A stretch of 64,000 bases of DNA from Syntrophomonas wolfei subsp. methylbutyratica (GTDB lineage: Bacteria; Bacillota; Syntrophomonadia; Syntrophomonadales; Syntrophomonadaceae). Under the pieces are notes generated by a model, which saw only the letters and a list, made by a program, of their open reading frames with translations, was not told where the DNA came from and did not search any database. The position numbers and the translations under genes were made by a program. Below, piece after piece: positions 55,608-63,902 of the stretch. Each line of letters begins with the position of its first letter. Positions within the stretch are counted from its first letter, which is position 1. Where the stretch lies: the NCBI RefSeq assembly GCF_001570625.1, contig NZ_BBQT01000006.1:95853-159852 (forward strand). Reading direction: 5' to 3'.

Positions 55608-58064
55608 GTGCTGGAAATAAATCTTGAAGCTATTAACGGAGCCCTGGTGGAAAGCCCCTACATGGCTCTGGTCACCGTTAATAAAGACGGATACATTACA
55701 TTGATGAATGAAACATTCCTGGACTTGCTGGGTCTAAAAAAGGAGCAAGCCATCGGGAAACATGTCTTGGAGGTGCTGCCACACTCAGAACTCCCTGAAA
55801 TACTGCAAACCGGAAGAATTGACAAGGCTGACATCTGGCCCATTAATGGCAATGACACCGTCGTAACTCGTTTTCCCCTGATAAAAGACGGCGAAATCGT
55901 AGGCGCACTGGGGCAGAGTTTTTTTCTGGACATGTCCGGAGCCAGGATATTGATGCAAAGATTACAGGAAACTGAAGAAGAATTCCAAGCCTTCTCTGAA
56001 GCTTTGATCGAAAACCCATATTTGGTCTATGTAGCCGTAAACAAAGAAGGGCTTATCACTCTGATGAACCAAACCTGTCTGGATGCCCTGGGTATGGAAA
56101 AAAAAGAGGTTATAGGCCGTTATATTCTTGATATAATACCCGAATCCCGCCTGCCGGAAGTTCTGCAGAGCGGGCGTATACACGAAGCCGATATTTGGAG
56201 TGTTAACGGGCGTGATACCATTGTCACCCGCCTGCCCATCATTAAGAACGGCAAAATTATTGGTGCCATTGCTAAAAGTCTTTTCCTGGATGTGTCCGGA
56301 GCCAAAATGATGCTGCAAAAGCTGCAGGAAACCCAGCAAGAATTTCAGGCTCTATTCGAAGCCTTGATTGAAAGCCCTTACATGGTCTATGTTATCGTGG
56401 ACAAGGATGGTTTTATCACCAATATGAACAAAACCTATCTGGATGCTTTAGCTTTGGAGCGGGAGCAAGTGGTAGGAAAGCACATTCTGGAAATAATCCC
56501 CGAATCCAAACTGCCCGAAATTCTGAATACGGGGCGCATAGACAAAGCTGACATCTGGCCCATTAACGGTCGCGATACTATCGTAACCCGCCTGCCTATT
56601 ATAAAGGATGATAAAATTATCGGCGCCATTGCCAAGAGTCTTTTTCTGGATATGTCCGGGGCCAGGATTTTAATGCACCGCTTGCAGGAAACGGAGAAGG
56701 AGTTCCGGGCTATCTCCGAAGCCTTGATTGAATGTCCTTATATGGTTTATGTCATAGTGGACAAGGATGGCATCATCACCTCCATCAATCAGACTTACCT
56801 GGATGCACTGGGTATGGAAAAAAGCGAGGTAGTGGGAAAACATATCAGCAAAATAACCCCCACTTCCCTCTTGCCGGAAGTACTTAAAACCAGACAGATA
56901 GATCTGGCCGATATCTATAGCATCAACGGGCAAGACACCATAGTGACCCGGTTGCCTATTATCAAAGATGGGGAAATAATCGGCGCTATTGCCCGGAGCC
57001 TGTTTATGGATATTTCCGGTGCCAAAATCCTCATGAACAAATTACAGGAAACCAAAAAAGAACTTAATATATATAGAGAAGAACTACGGCAGGGCTACCA
57101 GGCCAAATGGCAATTTAAAGATTTAATCGGACAATCACCCGCCTTTTTAAAGGTTAAATCCGTAGCTGAACAAGTATCCCATAGTGTTTCCACCTTGCTA
57201 ATAACCGGCGAAAGCGGAACCGGCAAGGAACTTTTTGCCCATGCTATTCATAACTCCAGTGACCGGAGCAGCTATCCCTTTGTCATGATAAATTGTGCCG
57301 CCTTGCCCGATAGTCTCCTGGAGTCCGAGTTGTTTGGCTATGAAGAAGGAGCTTTTACCGGAGCCCGGAAAGGGGGAAAACCCGGCAAATTTGAACTGGC
57401 CATGGGTGGTACCATTTTCCTGGATGAAATAGGCGATATGCCCTTAAACATGCAAACCAGGCTATTAACCGTATTACAGGACCGAATGGTGGAAAGGATC
57501 GGCGGAACCCGGCCCATTTATATAGATGTGCGGGTTATAGCCGCTACCAACCGTGACCTGGAAGAATTGGTAGCCAATAATAAATTCCGCCAGGACCTTT
57601 ATTATCGCTTGAATGTAGTCCGCTTGGACATACCCCCGCTTAGAGAACGCAGCGATGATATTCCCCTCCTGGCTAAAAATCTGATAAAAAAGATTAACAA
57701 AAAATTAGGTACCAAAATCAATAAGATTTCCTATAAAACCATTGAACTTATGCAAAATTACGCCTGGCCCGGCAATGTACGGGAATTAGAGAATCTGCTG
57801 GAGAGAGCCCTGAACCTGGCGGATATGAACCGGGAAAACAGTATCACCATAAAGCACTTCCCTCTTATGGTGGAAAACGCCTATTTCCGGGATGAGCCGA
57901 ATCCCTCCACCCTGCCGGACGCCATTGAACAACTGGAAAAACAGCTGATTATTCAAGCGCTGGAAAAAACCAACGGCAACAAAATGCAGGCCGCCAAAGT
58001 ACTGGGTATTTACACTTCGGCGCTTTACCGAAAAATAAGCAAATACGGCCTGGATGAGCTGTAA
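55608..58064 (+). CDS. sigma-54-dependent activator with four tandem PAS domains, 818 aa
   Basis: An enhancer-binding regulator. Four PAS repeats of almost exactly 120 residues (about 1-120, 121-240, 241-360, 361-480) share the core (L)IExPYMVYVxVDKDG, GRDTIVTRLPIIK and GAIAKSLFLDxSGA. An AAA+ domain follows, with Walker A GESGTGKE (about 534), the sigma-54 contact loop GAFTGA (about 581-586) and GTIFLDEIGDM. The C-terminus is a Fis-type HTH (NKMQAAKVLGIYTSALYRKI). No phosphoacceptor receiver domain is present, so the PAS repeats must sense a ligand or redox state. I use GTG 55608, preceded by AAGGAGG; the longer frame runs back through a repeat element. A -24/-12 promoter lies downstream, before the beta-oxidation genes. 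Confidence 0.95.
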   Translation: MLEINLEAINGALVESPYMALVTVNKDGYITLMNETFLDLLGLKKEQAIGKHVLEVLPHSELPEILQTGRIDKADIWPINGNDTVVTRFPLIKDGEIVGALGQSFFLDMSGARILMQRLQETEEEFQAFSEALIENPYLVYVAVNKEGLITLMNQTCLDALGMEKKEVIGRYILDIIPESRLPEVLQSGRIHEADIWSVNGRDTIVTRLPIIKNGKIIGAIAKSLFLDVSGAKMMLQKLQETQQEFQALFEALIESPYMVYVIVDKDGFITNMNKTYLDALALEREQVVGKHILEIIPESKLPEILNTGRIDKADIWPINGRDTIVTRLPIIKDDKIIGAIAKSLFLDMSGARILMHRLQETEKEFRAISEALIECPYMVYVIVDKDGIITSINQTYLDALGMEKSEVVGKHISKITPTSLLPEVLKTRQIDLADIYSINGQDTIVTRLPIIKDGEIIGAIARSLFMDISGAKILMNKLQETKKELNIYREELRQGYQAKWQFKDLIGQSPAFLKVKSVAEQVSHSVSTLLITGESGTGKELFAHAIHNSSDRSSYPFVMINCAALPDSLLESELFGYEEGAFTGARKGGKPGKFELAMGGTIFLDEIGDMPLNMQTRLLTVLQDRMVERIGGTRPIYIDVRVIAATNRDLEELVANNKFRQDLYYRLNVVRLDIPPLRERSDDIPLLAKNLIKKINKKLGTKINKISYKTIELMQNYAWPGNVRELENLLERALNLADMNRENSITIKHFPLMVENAYFRDEPNPSTLPDAIEQLEKQLIIQALEKTNGNKMQAAKVLGIYTSALYRKISKYGLDEL

Positions 58065-58069
58065 GATAG

Positions 58070-58212
58070 ATTAGCGCAGTACCCCTTGAGCCGCGAGACA
58101 AGCCGCAGGTGTTGCCCGTGTGAAGCGCCCTCGGGCACAACTGATGCTCCCTGCGGTCGCTTTTAAGGTTGCTGATCAGGATATTTATACATGCCAATGA
58201 ATATTAATACCA
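58070..58212 (+). repeat. dispersed element fragment (second subfamily, right part)
   Basis: It begins inside the GCGCAGTACCCCTTGAGCCG module, keeps GTGTTGCCCGTGTGAAGCGC, CACAACTGATGCTCCCTGCG and the outer arm ATGCCAATGAATATTAAT, and lacks the left end. It starts 6 bases after the activator gene's stop. The following 58213-58440 shows no gene or repeat that I recognise. Confidence 0.75.
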
Positions 58213-58462
58213 GCCCATGTCCTCCTATTTTGAGGGGGTTAAAACCGGCAGCGCTTTTTACCGCCCTGTAAGCCGCATCATGCCGTATTAGCGTTTGCGA
58301 GTTCCGCATATAAGCAGCATCAAATATTGCCCCCCTGCTCCCAGCATATTAATTTGGGAATTTTCCGCCTAATGCTGCATTCTAGCCCATTACAAGCATT
58401 TCCACCTCTTATTTGCACCCTATTTTGATATGAAAAACAAAAAAATATACTCCCTTAAAAAA

Positions 58463-58546
58463 ATGGCGGCAATTTTTAAAAGTGCGAAATACCGCCTTTT
58501 TGCCCTGTTGTTTTCTCTTTTCAAATACTTGGCATCATTCTTGCTT
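58463..58546 (+). promoter_or_regulatory. sigma-54 (-24/-12) promoter and upstream inverted repeat
   Basis: TTGGCATCATTCTTGCTT (58529-58546) matches the sigma-54 consensus TGGCAC-N5-TTGC, with GG at 58531 and GC at 58543, exactly 12 bases apart. Upstream, AATGGCGGCAATTT and AAATACCGCCTTT (58463-58498) form an inverted repeat at a distance suitable for an enhancer site. The promoter lies 140 bases before the hydroxybutyryl-CoA dehydrogenase gene and right after a sigma-54 activator gene. Confidence 0.8.
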
Positions 58547-58685
58547 TGTATATAAAGAGAAATCAAGGACCATTTCGCTGCCGGAAAGGCAGAATGTGTA
58601 GATATTTCGCGAGCAAGGGGGTGAAAGATTAATCTCGGGATTAGTTGCGAGCTAAAGATGATTTTTAATTAAGGAGGTTACCAAA

Positions 58686-59534
58686 ATGGCTATTAACAAA
58701 ATTGCCATGCTCGGCGCAGGAACCATGGGCCAGGGTATCGCCTGGGCGCTGGCGGCAGTCGGTAAAAAGGTCGTACTCTATGATATTAAACAGGAATTTG
58801 TTGATAGAGCCATCGCTGCTATTGAAAAAAGCCTGGCCAAAGCAGAAGAAAGAGGAAAAGCTGCTCCTGGCACCAAGGATACTGTAGTAGGCAACATCAC
58901 CGGAACAGTAAATTTTGATGATCTAAAAGATGTAGACTTCGTTATTGAAGCAGTTTTTGAAAATATGGAGGTCAAGAAAGACATCTATACCAAACTGGAT
59001 GCCCTGCTGGCTCCCGAAGTAATAATTGCCACCAATACTTCTTCCCTTTCCATTACCGAAATCGCCGCAATTACCAAGAGAGCGGACAAAGTCGTAGGTA
59101 TGCATTTCTTCAATCCGGCCAACGTTATGAAACTGGTTGAAGTTATTCCCGCCTTGCAGACCTCAGAAGAAACTGTGCAAACGGTAATTGACCTTTCCGT
59201 AGAAATCGGCAAAAAACCAGTAAAGGTAAAAGAAGGACCCGGCTTTGTGGTTAACCGCATCCTGGTTCCCACCATCAATGAAGGCTGCTTCATCCTCTAT
59301 GAAGGACTGGCCACTGCCGAAGACATCGACACCGCCATGAAATTAGGCGCAGGATGGCCCATGGGTCCGCTTACCCTCTGTGATCTGGTTGGCGGCGATA
59401 TCGCCCTGGCGGTAATGAATACCCTCTATGATGAAACCGGAGATCCCAAATATCGTCCTTCCGGCCTGCTCAAACAATATGTACGCGCCGGTTGGCTGGG
59501 AATGAAGACCAAGAAAGGCTTCTTCAATTATTAG
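58686..59534 (+). CDS. hbd: 3-hydroxybutyryl-CoA dehydrogenase, 282 aa
   Basis: NAD-dependent oxidation of 3-hydroxyacyl-CoA to acetoacetyl-CoA (the reverse in fermenters). The dinucleotide fold starts KIAMLGAGTMGQGIAWALA. NTSSLSITEIA, the catalytic His in VGMHFFNPANVMKLVEV, and GFVVNRILVP complete the family pattern. AAGGAGG precedes the ATG. It is the first gene behind the sigma-54 promoter; a repeat element separates it from crotonase. It functions in the third step of butyryl-CoA beta-oxidation. Confidence 0.96.
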   Translation: MAINKIAMLGAGTMGQGIAWALAAVGKKVVLYDIKQEFVDRAIAAIEKSLAKAEERGKAAPGTKDTVVGNITGTVNFDDLKDVDFVIEAVFENMEVKKDIYTKLDALLAPEVIIATNTSSLSITEIAAITKRADKVVGMHFFNPANVMKLVEVIPALQTSEETVQTVIDLSVEIGKKPVKVKEGPGFVVNRILVPTINEGCFILYEGLATAEDIDTAMKLGAGWPMGPLTLCDLVGGDIALAVMNTLYDETGDPKYRPSGLLKQYVRAGWLGMKTKKGFFNY

Positions 59535-59596
59535 GAATAAGTATGACCCTACAACAAAAGCACTTATTGTGCCATGTTGTAAAAATATTAAGTGAC

Positions 59597-59908
59597 TTTG
59601 CTGCAAAAACCCCTTTTGTTGCATAAGGGTTGCATAAATATACAAAGCGAGCGTTGGCAAAGCATGGATGCAACACCCGGCGAAGACGAGCAAGCGAAAG
59701 GGGGCGAGCGACAGGACGTCGCGAGAGCGCTATCTCCCATGGACGAGAGGTTAGCGCGGTACCCCTTGAGCCGCGAGACAAGCCGCAGGTGTTACCCATG
59801 CGAAGCGCCCTGTCGGGCACAACTGATGCTCCCTTCGGTCGCTATTAAGGACGCTGGAGCGGTATATTTATACAAGCCAATGAATATTAACAAATTTTTG
59901 CGGTAGAA
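59597..59908 (+). repeat. dispersed modular element, second subfamily (312 bp), between hbd and crotonase
   Basis: The left arm is TTTGCTGCAAAAACCCCTTT and the right arm is TTTTTGCGGTAGAA. It carries the GACGAGCAAGCGAAAGG, CATGGACGAGAGG, CTGTCGGGCACAACTGATG and GCTATTAAGGACGCTGG modules. The outer arm (GCCAATGAATATTAA) is second-subfamily type. No clear target duplication was seen. Confidence 0.85.
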
Positions 59909-59965
59909 TCAAAATTACATTTATGACTTTCCGAAAATTAGAACCCTAACGGAGGGGGAAAAGAA

Positions 59966-60748
59966 ATGAGCTATGAAAACATCATCTTAGAAAAGCAAGA
60001 CTACCTGGCAATACTCACTATTAACCGTCCCAAGGCCCTCAACGCTCTCAACAAAGACACTCTGAGCGAAATGAGAAAGGCCCTGGAGGATATTGCCGCA
60101 GACCAGGCCATAAAAGTGGTCATTGTAACCGGCAGCGGTGACAAAGCCTTTGTGGCTGGTGCTGATATCGCTTATATGCAGCCCTTGTCCGCCTCAGAGG
60201 GACGCGAATTCTCCGACTATGGCGAAAAAACCATGCGCATGATAGAGCTAATAGAAAAGCCGTTTATTGCCGCCATCAAGGGATTTGCCCTGGGGGGAGG
60301 CTGCGAACTGGCTATGGCCTGTGATATCAGGCTGGCAGCGGAAAACGCTTTGTTTGCCCAGCCGGAAGTCGGGCTGGGGGTTATCCCCGGGTTCGGCGGC
60401 ACCCAGCGGCTGCCCCGTTTGATCGGCGAGGGACGAGCCAAGGAATTAACCTGCACCGCCGACACCATTAATGCCGCCGAAGCTTATCGCATCGGCCTGG
60501 TTAATCATGTCTATCCGGTGGACGAACTGATGGAAGCCGCCAAGAAAATGGCCGCCCGGATTGCATCCAAGGGAACTCTGGCGGTAGGTTTTGCCAAATA
60601 TGCCATCGGCAAAGGCCTGCAAACCGACCTTGATACCGCTATGGGCATAGAGTCCGATATGTTTGGCATGTGCTGCTCCACCGCTGATCAAAAAGAAGGT
60701 ATGGGAGCATTCCTGGAAAAGAGAAAACCCGTATTCAAAGGTAAATAA
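59966..60748 (+). CDS. crt: crotonase / short-chain enoyl-CoA hydratase, 260 aa
   Basis: It hydrates crotonyl-CoA to 3-hydroxybutyryl-CoA. It has ILTINRPKALNALNKDT, the oxyanion-hole segments AGADIAYMQ and IKGFALGGGCELAMACDIR with the catalytic Glu of the family, and QPEVGLGVIPGFGGTQRLPR with the second Glu. GGAGGGGG precedes the ATG. It lies downstream of hbd with a repeat element between and upstream of thiolase by 64 bases. Confidence 0.95.
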   Translation: MSYENIILEKQDYLAILTINRPKALNALNKDTLSEMRKALEDIAADQAIKVVIVTGSGDKAFVAGADIAYMQPLSASEGREFSDYGEKTMRMIELIEKPFIAAIKGFALGGGCELAMACDIRLAAENALFAQPEVGLGVIPGFGGTQRLPRLIGEGRAKELTCTADTINAAEAYRIGLVNHVYPVDELMEAAKKMAARIASKGTLAVGFAKYAIGKGLQTDLDTAMGIESDMFGMCCSTADQKEGMGAFLEKRKPVFKGK

Positions 60749-60812
60749 ATAGGGGGGACCAATTCTCCCTCAAGCTTAAATGACTAAAATTATATTGGGG
60801 AGGTTTTAAAAC

Positions 60813-62024
60813 ATGATGAAGGAAATACAGGACGTGGTAATTGTAAGTGCGTGCAGAACGCCTATAGCGAAATTTTTGGGCAGTCTTAAGGATGTACAGG
60901 CCATAGATCTGGGCATTATCGTAGCCAAAGAGGCTATAAAAAGAGCCGGAATCCAGCCTGATATAATTGACGAAATCGTAATGGGCGAAGTTTACCCCCA
61001 TATGCAAGGTTCTCTCCCTGCCCGCCAGGTAGGAATGGCCGCCGGGCTCCCGGTAAGAAGCAATGCCTGTAATGTAAACCAGAACTGCGCTTCCGGCATG
61101 CGGGCTCTGGATATTGCCCTTAACCATATTCAATTGGGCAAGACCGATGTTGCCCTGGTAGTAGGGGTGGAAAGCATGACCAATGCCCCGTATATGATTC
61201 CCAAAGCCCGGATGGGTTATCGCATGGGACCAGGCAGCATCGAAGATGCCATGCTCCATGACGGGCTGATAGATCGCCTGGTTCCCGGCCACATGGGCGT
61301 AACCGCAGAAAATATTGCCGAGAAATACGGCATTACCCGTGAAGAATGTGACCAGCTGGCCCTGACTAGCCATCAACGTGCCACCCGTGCTACTCAAGAC
61401 GGAACCTTCCAGCGAGAAATAGTCCCGGTAGAACTGAAGTCCAAAAAGGGTGTCAAAATCTATGACAAAGACGAGCATATGATTCCCGATGCCAACCTGG
61501 AAGCCATGGCCAAATTGCCTTCAGCTTTCAGAAAGGGCGGAGTGGTAACTGCCGCCAACGCTTCCGGTCTCAATGATGCCGCCGCTGCCGTTATCATCAT
61601 GTCCAAGGCCAAAGCCCTGGAGTTAGGGGTAAAGCCCTTGATGAAACTGATAAATATCTGTGGTGAAGGCGTGGCCCCCGAAGTAATGGGACTGGGTCCG
61701 GCGGTAGCCATTCCCAAATGCCTCAAAGAAGCGGGAATGAAATATGAAGATGTGGAATACTGGGAAATCAACGAAGCCTTTGCTCCTCAGTTTATCGGTG
61801 TAGGCCGCATGCTAAAAGAGGAATTCGGCATCGAAATGGACTTGAGCAAAGTAAATGCCAACGGTTCCGGTATCGGCCTGGGCCACCCGGTAGGATGCAC
61901 CGCCCTGCGCATTGTCGTTTCCCTGTACTATGAGCTGGAAAAACAGGGTAAGACCGTTGGCGGCGCTTCACTTTGCGTAGGCGGCGGACCGGCTTACTGT
62001 TCCCTCTGGACCAGAGATATCTAG
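60813..62024 (+). CDS. thl: acetyl-CoA C-acetyltransferase (thiolase), 403 aa
   Basis: It cleaves acetoacetyl-CoA with CoA to two acetyl-CoA. The nucleophile is Cys92 in NQNCASGMRALD. The C-terminal sites are NVNANGSGIGLGHPVGCTALR and ASLCVGGGPAYCS. Length is about 10 residues above the usual size. GGGGAGG precedes the start, and a second ATG lies one codon later. It is the last beta-oxidation enzyme in the pathway. Confidence 0.96.
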   Translation: MMKEIQDVVIVSACRTPIAKFLGSLKDVQAIDLGIIVAKEAIKRAGIQPDIIDEIVMGEVYPHMQGSLPARQVGMAAGLPVRSNACNVNQNCASGMRALDIALNHIQLGKTDVALVVGVESMTNAPYMIPKARMGYRMGPGSIEDAMLHDGLIDRLVPGHMGVTAENIAEKYGITREECDQLALTSHQRATRATQDGTFQREIVPVELKSKKGVKIYDKDEHMIPDANLEAMAKLPSAFRKGGVVTAANASGLNDAAAAVIIMSKAKALELGVKPLMKLINICGEGVAPEVMGLGPAVAIPKCLKEAGMKYEDVEYWEINEAFAPQFIGVGRMLKEEFGIEMDLSKVNANGSGIGLGHPVGCTALRIVVSLYYELEKQGKTVGGASLCVGGGPAYCSLWTRDI

Positions 62025-62058
62025 GTTCGACTAACGAAGCGAATTAATTACTTTTTGA

Positions 62059-62428
62059 CTCTACTGCAAAAACCCCTTTTGTTGCATGAGGGTTGCATAA
62101 ATATACAAAGCGAGCGTTGGCGAAGCATGGATGCAGCACCCTGCGGGTACTCCTGATGTTCCATCCTTCGGATGTCACTATTAAGGTTGCACCGGCGAAG
62201 GCGAGCAGGCGAAAGGGGGCGAGCGACAGGACGTCGCGAGAGCGCTATCACCCTGCGGGTACTCCTGGTGTTCCACCCTACGGGTGTCACTATTAAGGTT
62301 GTGACCAGGATGGGAGATTAGCGCGGCACCCCTTGAGCCACGAGACAAGCCGCAGGTGTTGCCCATGCGAAGACGGCGAGCGGTATATTTATACAAGCCG
62401 GCGGATTAATTACTTTTTGCAATAAAAT
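62059..62428 (+). repeat. dispersed modular element, second subfamily (370 bp), between thiolase and acyl-CoA dehydrogenase
   Basis: The left end is CTCTACTGCAAAAACCCC and the right end is ACTTTTTGCAATAAAA. It holds two CACCCTGCGGGTACTCCT modules (each ending ACTATTAAGGTTG) around the GGCGAGCAGGCGAAAGGG module. The outer arm has lost much of its usual sequence (CAAGCCGGCGGATTAATT). Confidence 0.83.
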
Positions 62429-62469
62429 CAAGGCTTTCGTTGAAAAATTTCACATAGGGAGGAATAATA

Positions 62470-63612
62470 ATGGATTTTCGTTTAAATGAAGAACAAGAAA
62501 TGATGAAAAAAATGGCCCATGATTTTGCGACCAATGAGATAGCACCCTATGCCTCCGAGTGGGATAACAACCACATTTATCCCGAAGACTGCATTAAAAA
62601 GATGCATGAAGTAGGCCTGATGACCATCGGAGTACCAGCCGAATATGGCGGAGCAGGCCTCGATCATACCGCTCAAAACATTGTCGCTGAAGAAATTTGC
62701 TGGGGCGATGCCGGCGTAGGTACCGTCATGGTAGCCAGCACCCTTCTGGCCTCTGACCCCGTCCTGGTAGCCGCCAATCACGAGCAGAAAAAAGAATTTT
62801 ATGGACGCCTGCTGGATGGCGAACTGGCAGCATTCTGTTTGACCGAGCCAGGAGCCGGTTCCGATGCCGGCGGTATTGCCACCCGCTGCGTCAAAAGCGG
62901 CGATGAGTATATTCTAAACGGCAGCAAACAGTTCATCAGTAATGGCGGAACCGCCGGTGTTTATACCGTACTGGCCACCCTGGATAAGAAGATGGGTACC
63001 AAAGGTATGTGCGCCTTTATTGTTGACCGCAATACCCCCGGTATAACCGTAGGCAAAACCGAAGATAAACTGGGAATCAGGACTTCCAACACCACTGAAG
63101 TAATATTTGAAGATGTCCGGGTTCCGGCCAAGAATCTTTTGGGCACCGAAGGACAGGGCTTCTATATCATAATGAAGACTCTGGACCTTTCCCGGGCCAG
63201 CATTGCCGCCATGGCCACCGGCGTATCCCAGGCCTGTCTGGATGCTTCCCTGGAATATTCCAAATTGCGCACCCAGTTTGGCAAACCCATCTGCAGCTTC
63301 CAGGCCATTCAGTTCAAGCTGGCGGATATGGCCATGAGGATTGAAGCCTCCCGCCTGCTCTATCTGGAGGCTTCCTCGCTGCAGGATATGAATGTTCCCC
63401 GTTTCAGCAAAGCCGCCTCCCTGGCCAAAGCCTACGCCGGTGATACCGCCGTATTCTGCGCTACCGAAGCAGTGCAGGTATTTGGCGGATATGGCTATAC
63501 CAAGGACTACCCGGTAGAGAAATACTACCGTGATGCCAAGATATTCCAGATATACGAAGGAACCGGCGAGGTTCAGAGATTGGTAATCGCCGGAGACCTG
63601 CTCAGGGGTTAA
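62470..63612 (+). CDS. bcd: short-chain (butyryl-)acyl-CoA dehydrogenase, 380 aa
   Basis: An FAD enzyme for the first oxidation of beta-oxidation, butyryl-CoA to crotonyl-CoA. It has FRLNEEQEMMKKMAHDFA, FCLTEPGAGSDAG, GSKQFISNGGTAGVYTV and VQVFGGYGYTKDYPVEKYYRDAK. The catalytic Glu is in QIYEGTGEVQRLVIA near the C-terminus. No etfAB genes are in the window, so the electron-transfer flavoprotein is elsewhere. In syntrophs this uphill oxidation requires reverse electron transfer. AGGGAGG precedes the ATG. Confidence 0.96.
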   Translation: MDFRLNEEQEMMKKMAHDFATNEIAPYASEWDNNHIYPEDCIKKMHEVGLMTIGVPAEYGGAGLDHTAQNIVAEEICWGDAGVGTVMVASTLLASDPVLVAANHEQKKEFYGRLLDGELAAFCLTEPGAGSDAGGIATRCVKSGDEYILNGSKQFISNGGTAGVYTVLATLDKKMGTKGMCAFIVDRNTPGITVGKTEDKLGIRTSNTTEVIFEDVRVPAKNLLGTEGQGFYIIMKTLDLSRASIAAMATGVSQACLDASLEYSKLRTQFGKPICSFQAIQFKLADMAMRIEASRLLYLEASSLQDMNVPRFSKAASLAKAYAGDTAVFCATEAVQVFGGYGYTKDYPVEKYYRDAKIFQIYEGTGEVQRLVIAGDLLRG

Positions 63613-63700
63613 TCAGTTTCCGGGTTGCGGCCGCGAGCAGTCCTGCCAACAACATTCTACGCTCCGGCCTGCAGCCTGGCTTTATTAACCACCCCCATGC

Positions 63701-63757
63701 CCGCAACCTTAATAGTGACACCCGCAGGGTGGAACACCAGGAGTACCCGCAGGGTGG
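63701..63757 (-). repeat. isolated CACCCTGCGGGT module of the dispersed element
   Basis: CGCAACCTTAATAGTGACAC then CCGCAGGGTGGAACACCAGG then AGTACCCGCAGGGTGG is the reverse complement of one internal module of the dispersed elements, standing alone without arms. This shows that modules can exist independently. The rest of 63613-63902 shows no gene. Confidence 0.7.
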
Positions 63758-63902
63758 AGGACACAACCACCGATGAAGATAAAGGTATTACGGGAGGTTA
63801 TTATAGCAGATATATATCAGAAGGACCGTCCCTATGATGATATATTTTCATATTAAACTAGAATCCTTCAGAAATATGCCAGTAAGGAGGAATTACCCTA
63901 AG

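Noticed and set aside
60735..61478. 247-codon frame antisense to thiolase
   Set aside because: It is the complement of a strongly conserved gene. Its composition mirrors thiolase codon usage and it has no recognisable domain.
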